Assembly (NCBI GenBank): GCA_964408435.1
Contig: CAYOZL010000069.1
Coordinates: forward strand, 1 to 10,843
Length of the DNA stretch: 10,843 nucleotides
Reading direction: 5' to 3'
From: CAYOZL01 sp964408435
GTDB lineage: Bacteria; Bdellovibrionota_C; UBA2361; SZUA-149; CAYOZL01
The notes below the pieces were generated by a model. It was not told the origin of the DNA. It saw nothing but the letters and a program-made list of their open reading frames with translations, and did not search any database. Made by a program: the position numbers and the translations under genes. Positions 1 to 6,919 of this stretch are shown here, one piece after another (positions within the stretch are counted from its first letter, which is position 1; each line of letters starts with the position of its first letter).

Positions 1-2
1 AT

Positions 3-2042
3 AGAGAAATCGCAACTAGTGATTCAGAATACTATCATTGGACACAGTGGATCTTCTCAAAACTTTTTGAAAAAGGTTTGGCATATGTTGATGAGATTCC
101 AGTTAACTGGTGTCCTGAATTAGGAACGGTACTAGCTAATGAAGAAGTTATTGATGGAAAAAGTGAAAGAGGAGGCTTTGATGTAATTAGAAAGCCTATG
201 CGTCAATGGGTTTTAAAAATTACTGATTACGCTGAAAGTCTACTAGATGGTTTAGATGATTTAGATTGGCCAGAAAGTGTTAAAGAAATGCAACGAAACT
301 GGATTGGTAAAAGCCAGGGCTCAATTATTAAATTTAAAGTTGCAGACCATGAAGACCAGAACTTTGAGGTTTTCTCTACAAGACCAGATACTTTATTTGG
401 TGCAACATATTGTGTACTAGCTCCTGAACATAAGCTTGTAAATATAATCGCAAAAGATAATAAAGAAGTTGCTAACTATGTTAATGCTGCAATTAATAAA
501 AGTGATAGACAACGCCAAGAAGAAGCAAAGCAAAAAACTGGTGTTTTTACTGGTGCATATGCAATTAACCCAGCAAATAATAAAAAAATTCCAATTTATG
601 TAGCCGACTACGTTTTAATTACATACGGATCAGGCGCTATCATGGCAGTTCCAGGCCATGACCAAAGAGATTGGGAATTTGCAAAAAAATACGAAATAGA
701 AATTACCGAAGTTGTCTCTGGTGGTCAGATTAATAAAGAGGCATATACTGGAAATGGCAAATTAATTAACTCTGATTGTCTTAATGACCTAGATGTAGAT
801 ACGGCAAAAGAAAAAATGATTTCTTGGTTAGAAGAAAAAAACCTTGGAACAAGAAAAATTAATTATAAACTTAGAGATTGGCTATTTAGTAGACAAAGAT
901 ATTGGGGCGAACCTTTTCCTATTATAAATACTAAAGATGGACCAAAACTTGTTAAAGAATCTGAACTACCTGTAGTTCTTCCAGAAATAGAAAAATATCA
1001 ACCAACTACAGATGGTCAACCTCCGCTTGCTAGAGCAAAAGATTGGCTGACTTACACAGACCCTGAAACAGGAGAAGAGTATCTAAGAGAAACAAACACA
1101 ATGCCACAGTGGGCAGGAAGCTGTTGGTATTACCTACGTTACATAGACCCAAAAAATGATAAAGCTGCTTGGGGTAAAGAAAAAGAAAATTACTGGATGC
1201 CAGTAGACTTATATGTTGGTGGAGTAGAACATGCTGTACTTCATTTACTATACTCACGTTTTTGGCATCATGTATTACATGACTTAGGTTTAGTTTCGTG
1301 CAGAGAACCTTTTAAGAAACTAGTTAATCAAGGCATGATTTTAGGTGAAGATAATCAAAAAATGTCTAAATCTAGAGGCAATGTAATTAACCCTGATGAG
1401 ATAGTAAACAAGGAAGGAGCTGATACCTTAAGAATGTATGAAATGTTTATGGGGCCTCTTGAACAAGTAAAACCTTGGAACACTAAATCAGTTGGTGGGG
1501 TTTATAGATTTTTAAATCGTTCTTGGAATTTATTAATCGATGAAAAAGGTGAATTAAAAATCCTAGAACAAGAAAAACCAAATTTAACAAAATCTCTTCA
1601 TAGAACTGTTAAAAAAGTAACTGAAGAATTAGAGCAGTTAAAGTTCAACACAGCTATTGCAGCATTAATGTCTTTTTTAAATGAAGCTTATGATAATGAA
1701 GGCCTTACAAAACAAAGCGCTAAAATTTTCACACTACTTCTCTCCCCTTTCGCTCCTCATTTATGTGAAGAGTTATGGGAGAAACTAGGCGGAAGCAAAA
1801 CTCTAGCTTATGAAACTTGGCCTAAGTGGGATGAAAGTCTAGTTAAGCTTGATAAAATTACAATTGCTATTCAGGTTAATGGAAAACTAAGAAACACACT
1901 GGATGTAAGTGCGGAGATTAGCAAAGAAGAGCTTTTAGATTTAGCAAAAGCAGATGAGAAAATAAGCAAACAATTAGAAGGAAAGAATATTATTAAAGAA
2001 ATTGTTGTTCCTAAAAGACTTGTTAATATAGTTTGCAGTTAA
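3..2042 (+). CDS. leuS: Leucyl-tRNA synthetase, C-terminal two thirds (5' end outside window)
   Basis: Attaches leucine to tRNA-Leu in the cytoplasm (class I aminoacyl-tRNA synthetase). The frame is open from base 3, so the gene enters from the left. An in-frame TTG at 78 is internal, because the codons before it already read as family sequence (YYHWTQWIFSKLFEKGL). The 679 residues present hold, in order, the end of the first catalytic half (PVNWCPELGTVLANEEV), the CP1 editing domain (TRPDTLFGATY, then YGSGAIMAVPGHDQRD), the second catalytic half with DWLFSRQRYWGEP and WAGSCWYYLRY, the KMSKS loop (codons 1359-1373, KMSKSRGNV), the anticodon-binding helical domain, and the small C-terminal domain ending in EIVVPKRLVNIVCS. 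No lesions are seen. The next gene starts 13 bases after the stop. Identification is secure; only the N-terminal part is missing, cut by the window edge. Confidence 0.97.
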   Translation, partial: REIATSDSEYYHWTQWIFSKLFEKGLAYVDEIPVNWCPELGTVLANEEVIDGKSERGGFDVIRKPMRQWVLKITDYAESLLDGLDDLDWPESVKEMQRNWIGKSQGSIIKFKVADHEDQNFEVFSTRPDTLFGATYCVLAPEHKLVNIIAKDNKEVANYVNAAINKSDRQRQEEAKQKTGVFTGAYAINPANNKKIPIYVADYVLITYGSGAIMAVPGHDQRDWEFAKKYEIEITEVVSGGQINKEAYTGNGKLINSDCLNDLDVDTAKEKMISWLEEKNLGTRKINYKLRDWLFSRQRYWGEPFPIINTKDGPKLVKESELPVVLPEIEKYQPTTDGQPPLARAKDWLTYTDPETGEEYLRETNTMPQWAGSCWYYLRYIDPKNDKAAWGKEKENYWMPVDLYVGGVEHAVLHLLYSRFWHHVLHDLGLVSCREPFKKLVNQGMILGEDNQKMSKSRGNVINPDEIVNKEGADTLRMYEMFMGPLEQVKPWNTKSVGGVYRFLNRSWNLLIDEKGELKILEQEKPNLTKSLHRTVKKVTEELEQLKFNTAIAALMSFLNEAYDNEGLTKQSAKIFTLLLSPFAPHLCEELWEKLGGSKTLAYETWPKWDESLVKLDKITIAIQVNGKLRNTLDVSAEISKEELLDLAKADEKISKQLEGKNIIKEIVVPKRLVNIVCS

Positions 2043-2055
2043 TATTATTACAATA

Positions 2056-2916
2056 GTGAGCGCTCCTACAAAAATTCCAATAAATATTACAGTTCAAAAA
2101 GAAGGAGAAATTGAAGTTAGTATTCTAACTTTAGAAACTAATAAAATCAGTAAAAATCTTCGCATAGTTCAACTAAGTGACTTACATTTTGGCCCCTGTA
2201 CAAATAAAAAAACTATCTCAAAAGCAATTAATATCACTAATGATTTAAAACCTGATTTAATAACTATGACTGGTGACTATGTGCAATTTAGCACGACAGG
2301 AATTAGACATATACTGGCGACTAAAGTAAGCCCTAAACTTTTTAAGTGGACAGAATACAGACGAGAAGTAAGAAAGCTTTGTAAAGAGTTATCAAATGAT
2401 TTATCAAAACTAGAAAATATAGAGAACACTTATGCTACTTTTGGCAACCATGATTACCATGAGGGATTAGGAACTATTGTTAGACAATTTCCAAAAGAAA
2501 TGAACTGGCTAGTAAATAAAACAAAAGACCTAGAGAATATAACAATTTCTGGCTTGGATGACTTCAGACTTGGGCATCCAGATATTTCAAGTTTAAAACC
2601 AAAGAAAGAAAATTTTAATCTTCTTCTCTCACATAACCCAGATGCGTTAGTAATGAACAAAGAAGGAGAGAGAATAGAAAAAACATCTCTAGAAAAATTT
2701 GACTTAGTTCTTTGTGGGCACACACATGGTGGACAAATATGTCTTCCAAATAAAAAACCTATTATAAGCAGAACAAAACAAAAATCACATATTAAAGAAC
2801 TTAGCTATAACGGCAAAACTCCTGTTTATGTCACTAGAGGATTAGGAAGAGGAGGATTGCCAATAAGACTGAACTGCCCTGCTGAAATAGTTTTAATTCA
2901 ATTAAAAGCTATCTAA
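2056..2916 (+). CDS. Calcineurin-like metallophosphoesterase, YaeI/LpxG-type
   Basis: This 286-residue protein has the complete dimetal phosphoesterase signature: D-x-H in SDLHFG (D42, H44), GDY (D74), GNHD (130-133), a histidine in LLSHNPDAL, and GHTHGGQ (221-227). GHTHGGQ is typical of the YaeI/YkuE branch. That branch includes LpxG, the UDP-2,3-diacylglucosamine hydrolase of chlamydiae, so a lipid A precursor is one possible substrate; the sequence cannot decide it. The start is a GTG without a clear Shine-Dalgarno. The same frame has a stop at 2029-2031 and no ATG between it and this GTG, so the true start must lie here or at a rarer codon. No N-terminal membrane helix is seen, unlike many YaeI relatives. 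It follows leuS by 13 bases, suggesting co-transcription. Residues 76-125, between GDY and GNHD, form a longish lysine/leucine-rich insertion. Confidence 0.88.
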   Translation: MSAPTKIPINITVQKEGEIEVSILTLETNKISKNLRIVQLSDLHFGPCTNKKTISKAINITNDLKPDLITMTGDYVQFSTTGIRHILATKVSPKLFKWTEYRREVRKLCKELSNDLSKLENIENTYATFGNHDYHEGLGTIVRQFPKEMNWLVNKTKDLENITISGLDDFRLGHPDISSLKPKKENFNLLLSHNPDALVMNKEGERIEKTSLEKFDLVLCGHTHGGQICLPNKKPIISRTKQKSHIKELSYNGKTPVYVTRGLGRGGLPIRLNCPAEIVLIQLKAI

Positions 2917-3062
2917 GTCGCTAAAGGCTTACCTGAAGAGATGACTATAGAAATAGAGAAAAACTTCTACAAATTCAAAATGCTTTTAAAGAAGTGTTGA
3001 AAGATTATAAATAAAGATGCTCTAAATTGCTTGCTTATTACTTAAGCTAACAGTCAGAATAA

Positions 3063-3100
3063 TTTCTCTAGATATAATAACTATCTAAAGAAAATTTTTT
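3063..3100 (+). terminator. Candidate intrinsic terminator after the leuS/phosphoesterase pair
   Basis: TTTCT-c-TAGATA (3063-3074) pairs with TATCTA-a-AGAAA (3082-3093): eleven pairs with one internal mismatch and a 7-base loop. Four bases... more exactly, the stem ends in A and runs straight into six T's at 3095-3100. The stem is AT-rich and so weak for a terminator, and it lies about 150 bases after the phosphoesterase stop, but its position just before the RT promoter fits insulation of the two units. Confidence 0.5.
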
Positions 3101-3163
3101 ACAGTTACAAACTTATTTAGAATTCCGACATAAAAAAGCACTCATTTTTCTTGCCTATAATTA

Positions 3164-3192
3164 TTGCAACTAAATAGATAGTAGAATATACT
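3164..3192 (+). promoter_or_regulatory. Candidate sigma70-type promoter for the RT operon
   Basis: TTGCAA at 3164-3169 and TATACT at 3187-3192 are separated by exactly 17 bases. The -10 box matches the consensus in five of six positions and the -35 box in four of six. Transcription would begin near 3199, giving a leader of about 30 bases before the ATG at 3229. No clear Shine-Dalgarno is seen before that ATG. AT-rich DNA produces such boxes by chance, but the spacing and position are right. Confidence 0.5.
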
Positions 3193-3228
3193 TCTTGCAA
3201 ATTAATAAAATCGCTGGCAGCATGCTTC

Positions 3229-4527
3229 ATGAATTTTACAGATTACTTCAATAAAAATAATTTTAATGAAGTAGTGCATTTATTTCTTAGTAAGCCATCA
3301 CATAAGTTTAATAGAAAAGGTTATATTGCAAATCTAAGTTGGTTAAAATTCTCTTCTTCTGAAGTCTATCAAGCTTTAAAAAAAGAAATTATAAATGAAA
3401 CTTACAAAGCACACTATTCTCAATTAAAAACTGTGACAATAGACAAGAAAAGAACGTTATACCAACTTTATATAACAGATCGGATAGTAGAAACATTACT
3501 AGGTAATTATCTTTATTTTAAGCTTAAAGACCATTTCCCTGATAATCTTTTTTCCTATCAAAAGGGCAAGACCTATAATAGCGCTGTGAAGGCATATGCA
3601 ATTTACATCAAAAATCATAGTAATAAAAATATATATAGCTGCAAAAGAGATATAAAAGGGTATTTTAAAAATATAAACCAAGACGCACTAATATCAAAGC
3701 TAAAAAATCATATTAAAGATGAATCTAATTTTTTTTGGGATTTAATTTATTCATTCATTCATATTCAATATAAAGACCTTGGAACCGATCAATATGGCGA
3801 GCTCTCAAGTGGCGTGCCTACGGGAATATCCCTATCAAATGTTTTAGCAAATATTTTTTTATTTGAGCTAGACCATACCTATAACAACAAAAAAGATGTA
3901 TTTTATTCACGTTATGGAGATGACATTTTAATTGCAACAAATGATTATAATCAAATAGAAAAAGAAATTGAACACAGCAGTAAAATAATTAAAAAAAATC
4001 AATTAGAGTTTAAAGAAAGTAAAACTAAAAAAGTTGTTTTCTTATCGAATCCCAAAGAGTCTGGACTAAATGGAGACTACTGTAATACAAGCTCTATTGA
4101 TTATCTTGGCTTTCAAATAGACAGAGATGGTAATATTTTCATCTCCGTTAAAAGAGAGCAAAGATTAAAAAAAGTTGTTAGAAAAACAGTTAAAAATGCA
4201 TTAACAAGAGCTAGAAAACTAAAATTAGTAAAAGAAAAACAACTTGAAGTTTGTATCAAAGCAAACAATCATGCATTAAGAGATTTACTATATAGCGGAA
4301 AGATAAATGATTTAATTATATACACAGATTGCGTTAAAAAGATTAAAAATCTAGATTTTTGGTTAGCAACAAATTGCACTTCACAAGTATTTAAAAAATC
4401 TGGCTTGACTAGCCTAAAGCACTGCTCATATAAAAACTGTAAGAAACTGGGTCTCTACTCTCTTGAAGATCTCAGGAACTGTCACATCAGAAGAGGAACT
4501 TCTTTCAATGTCAATAACTCAATTTGA
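3229..4527 (+). CDS. Orphan reverse transcriptase (RNA-directed DNA polymerase), unassigned group
   Basis: This 432-residue protein has a full set of RT palm and finger motifs: DRIVETLLGNYL (motif 1 region), FSYQKGKTYNSAVKAY (motif 2 region), KRDIKGYFKNI with catalytic D141, SSGVPTGISLSNVLANIFL (195-213, motif 4), YSRYGDDILIA with YGDD at 229-232, and the thumb-proximal YLGFQI (292-297). All three catalytic aspartates are present. Motif 4 reads GVPTGISLSN, not the SQ form usual in diversity-generating retroelements. I see no retron-type NAxxH or VTG, and no maturase or HNH domain as in group II intron proteins. It most resembles the 'unknown group' and defence-associated RTs, but I cannot name a class. 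The last ~65 residues carry five cysteines and two adjacent histidines (C368, C383, H398, C399, C404, C418, H419). It is the first gene of a three-gene overlapping unit and overlaps the next by 20 bases. Confidence 0.92.
   Translation: MNFTDYFNKNNFNEVVHLFLSKPSHKFNRKGYIANLSWLKFSSSEVYQALKKEIINETYKAHYSQLKTVTIDKKRTLYQLYITDRIVETLLGNYLYFKLKDHFPDNLFSYQKGKTYNSAVKAYAIYIKNHSNKNIYSCKRDIKGYFKNINQDALISKLKNHIKDESNFFWDLIYSFIHIQYKDLGTDQYGELSSGVPTGISLSNVLANIFLFELDHTYNNKKDVFYSRYGDDILIATNDYNQIEKEIEHSSKIIKKNQLEFKESKTKKVVFLSNPKESGLNGDYCNTSSIDYLGFQIDRDGNIFISVKREQRLKKVVRKTVKNALTRARKLKLVKEKQLEVCIKANNHALRDLLYSGKINDLIIYTDCVKKIKNLDFWLATNCTSQVFKKSGLTSLKHCSYKNCKKLGLYSLEDLRNCHIRRGTSFNVNNSI
4492..4497 (+). promoter_or_regulatory. 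Shine-Dalgarno that decides the start of the membrane gene
   Basis: AGAGGA lies ten bases before the ATG at 4508, inside the end of the RT gene. It favours that ATG over the in-frame TTG at 4463, which has no comparable site and would add 15 polar residues. Confidence 0.55.
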
Positions 4528-6919
4528 AAATTCGGCATTAAGCTTAAAACAAAGATACAAAAAAATTTACGCATGGCGTTTTACTCCAACTTTTAAAAAC
4601 TTTTTATTTTATATCGGATATAGAATAAAGTATATCTTTCTTAGTAAGTTTATCTCTAGGTTAATGATACCTCTTGAACTTTTTACAGTTTATTATTTAT
4701 TTAGCTTTAATATTTTTTCAGGACTTGCAATAGTATTCTTTCTAAATAAATGCTATTCGCAGATTGTCAAAGGCTTCTTACAATACCTACGCTATACGCT
4801 AATAAGGTCATCTAGGAAAAAGCATGAAAGCCTTTTTTCTCTTTTAGGTAGTTGGTTAATTGTAGTAGCAATATCTATTGCCCTTATACAAGCATTGACT
4901 ATTGCTGTAATAGGAACAAGTCAGGAATGGGCTAATGCCGTTTTAGTCTACGCCTTGGTTATAACTTTAAGTATCCCCGCAAGATTTTTTGTAAGCTATT
5001 ACTGGATGTATGCTTATTTGTCTAAGAGAGTTAAACTTAAAATTACTTATATTACGGGGATTAGATTAACACCTATTCTTACTTTACTGCTTTTTTGGAA
5101 AGTTCTAGGACCCTATGCTATAGTCCTTGGATTTCTGATGGGCAATATTTTAAGCCTTGTTTATGGCTATAGCTTAATTAAAAAACACCCAGATTTCTCC
5201 AAAATTGTTAGAAGTTTTCGCTTTGAACTAAGCTCTTCCCTACTGAAAAATTTAACTAATTCTAATTTAACTATATTTTGGGGCTACTCTTCTCTTTTCC
5301 CAATTTACAATTTAATTAACTACTTCTTAGTCTGTTCTTATTTCCCTGAACAACAAAATATTTATCTAATGATTTATTTTACAGTATACTTAATTTGCTA
5401 TCCCGCATTACAAATAGCTCGCTCACTAAGCTTAGACTTATATCTTTTTGCAAAAAGATCTCGAATAAGACTTACACATTTTTACATTAAAAATCTTATC
5501 TTTATAGCACTTACTATAATTCTAATTACTCTTTGTTGTTTCTACTTAGGATATTTTCATTTTACTAGTATGGTATCACTAGAGCTTAATAAACTACTTC
5601 CTTATTATGGCACTCTTATCTTAGCTTATCTGGGCAGAACAATTTACCTTTTCCAAGAATCACTACATACTTCTCTCAAATCAGAAAGAGCTGTTTTTAA
5701 CTTTACACTTGTCTCAATCACAATTTTACTAGCTCTACAAACAATCTCTGTAATAGTTTTATCTCTGGACTTTAAAATTCTTTTCCTCCTTGAAAGTTTA
5801 TATTTTATTTCCATGTCTTCTTATTTATTATTTTTTATAAGAGCTGAATATAGTTACCCATATAGAATGAATCTTTTTAGAAGAATGAATAATGGGAATT
5901 TGAATACTTCAGAACTACTAAAACTTATACATTGCGTAAAGATATTTAAAATTCCTCATACATTTTCTATGATCTGCCTTGATATTAGATATAACAAAAC
6001 TAATGTCTTAAAAGGTTTATCTAAAAAACTACGAAAAGATAATGTTGAATTCTATTATCTAAAATTATTTAGAAGATATTTCTTATGCCTCTCATTTTCA
6101 AATAACAATAATGCTAAAAATATGAGTCTAAACAATAAAGAAGATAGTAGTTTTCAAAATATTAGCTCCAAACTTAAAGATCAAATCAACAGCAATTTTC
6201 TTCATGCTATACACTACTATGAAAATTTTCCTGTTCTAGAGATTAAACACATTAATGAAATATTTTTAAAATACAGCGCTATATGCAAAGTAAATGGAAC
6301 TAGAGAGCAAAAAGCACTAAATAGCTTAACTTCACTGCATCATAATCAGACTAAAGAACTATATGATTCAAAAATTTTCTACCAACATTTAAACTCATCA
6401 AGCCAAGACCAGATAAAAGCCTACATTTTAAAACTATTTGAGTGCCTAGATTTAAAAGCAAAAGATATAACTTTCTCTAAAGACTGCAAAAATTTCAAAC
6501 TTTTTTTTCAAGACAACAAACTTGTTAGGCATTATGAAAATGGTTTATTCTCTCTACTCTCAGTATTTAACAACTATTACATTATTAGCTACCATAACCT
6601 TCCTTTTCTTGCTATTAAATTCGAGAATGAATCTAATACTGTCAAAAATGACTCTATTAACAAAGACATAGATAAAAATGTGATCACAGAGGCTCTTATT
6701 TTACTAATAAATTTAAATTTATTTATAGACCATGCTAGAAAGTTTTCTGAAAGTAGAAGTATTTACCTAGAAGAGCCTTTGCTAAATTCATTAGTAAGAT
6801 GTATCAATAAAGAAAAAAATAAAAACAACGACTCAAAGCACATAAATAGTTTAATAAATGTATATTGCTACACTGCTAAGAAAAAGAATTCATTTAACTT
6901 TTGCTCTAATTCTTTATAG
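4508..6919 (+). CDS. Large polytopic membrane protein with unrecognised C-terminal domain
   Basis: An 803-residue protein of unknown function. The first ~450 residues contain about ten to twelve hydrophobic stretches (for example PLELFTVYYLFSF, SWLIVVAISIALIQALTIAV, ILTLLLFWKVLGPYAIVLG, IFIALTIILITLCCFYLGYF, TLVSITILLALQTISVIVLS). Short basic loops lie between them. The spacing recalls polysaccharide or lipid flippases of the MATE/Wzx/MurJ superfamily, but no diagnostic motif is seen, so this is only a resemblance. From about residue 455 the protein turns polar, lysine- and asparagine-rich and presumably cytoplasmic, for ~350 residues to the end; I recognise no domain there. A faint likeness to a GGDEF start (FSMICLDIRYN) has no GGDEF motif behind it. 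It begins 20 bases before the RT stop and ends 62 bases after the PLD start, so it is the middle gene of a coupled operon. Translation probably depends on the RT gene being translated. Confidence 0.8.
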   Translation: MSITQFENSALSLKQRYKKIYAWRFTPTFKNFLFYIGYRIKYIFLSKFISRLMIPLELFTVYYLFSFNIFSGLAIVFFLNKCYSQIVKGFLQYLRYTLIRSSRKKHESLFSLLGSWLIVVAISIALIQALTIAVIGTSQEWANAVLVYALVITLSIPARFFVSYYWMYAYLSKRVKLKITYITGIRLTPILTLLLFWKVLGPYAIVLGFLMGNILSLVYGYSLIKKHPDFSKIVRSFRFELSSSLLKNLTNSNLTIFWGYSSLFPIYNLINYFLVCSYFPEQQNIYLMIYFTVYLICYPALQIARSLSLDLYLFAKRSRIRLTHFYIKNLIFIALTIILITLCCFYLGYFHFTSMVSLELNKLLPYYGTLILAYLGRTIYLFQESLHTSLKSERAVFNFTLVSITILLALQTISVIVLSLDFKILFLLESLYFISMSSYLLFFIRAEYSYPYRMNLFRRMNNGNLNTSELLKLIHCVKIFKIPHTFSMICLDIRYNKTNVLKGLSKKLRKDNVEFYYLKLFRRYFLCLSFSNNNNAKNMSLNNKEDSSFQNISSKLKDQINSNFLHAIHYYENFPVLEIKHINEIFLKYSAICKVNGTREQKALNSLTSLHHNQTKELYDSKIFYQHLNSSSQDQIKAYILKLFECLDLKAKDITFSKDCKNFKLFFQDNKLVRHYENGLFSLLSVFNNYYIISYHNLPFLAIKFENESNTVKNDSINKDIDKNVITEALILLINLNLFIDHARKFSESRSIYLEEPLLNSLVRCINKEKNKNNDSKHINSLINVYCYTAKKKNSFNFCSNSL

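Larger units (their letters stand above)
2917..3228. other. Intergenic region between the leuS operon and the RT operon
   Basis: 312 bases without a convincing gene. It holds a candidate terminator (3063-3100) and a candidate promoter (3164-3192), listed separately. A 19-codon ATG frame at 2941-3000 is open, but it is too short and too ordinary (lysine-rich, as expected from AT-rich DNA) to call. A 5-bp hairpin GCTTA/TAAGC at 3033-3047 is weak. I saw no retron-like pair of long flanking inverted repeats here and no tRNA. Confidence 0.6.

Noticed and set aside
78..80. TTG at 78 as the start of leuS
   Set aside because: The frame is open to the left edge and the upstream codons encode conserved LeuRS sequence, so the gene is cut by the window.
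1030..1257. 75-codon minus-strand frame inside leuS
   Set aside because: It is antisense to a conserved part of leuS, and its product resembles nothing. The same applies to the minus frames at 2454-2723 and 3499-3681 and the plus frame at 10012-10236.
2917..3228. Retron ncRNA (msr/msd) in front of the RT
   Set aside because: No long flanking inverted repeats and no nested long hairpin pair were found here, and the RT lacks the retron motifs I looked for. The only good hairpin ends in a T-run and reads better as a terminator.
4463..4507. TTG at 4463 as start of the membrane gene
   Set aside because: It lacks a ribosome site, and the ATG at 4508 has AGAGGA ten bases upstream. The extra 15 residues are polar and add nothing recognisable.
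5870..6100. Degenerate GGDEF domain after the last membrane segment
   Set aside because: Only a faint likeness at FSMICLDIRYN; the GGDEF loop and its flanking pattern are absent.
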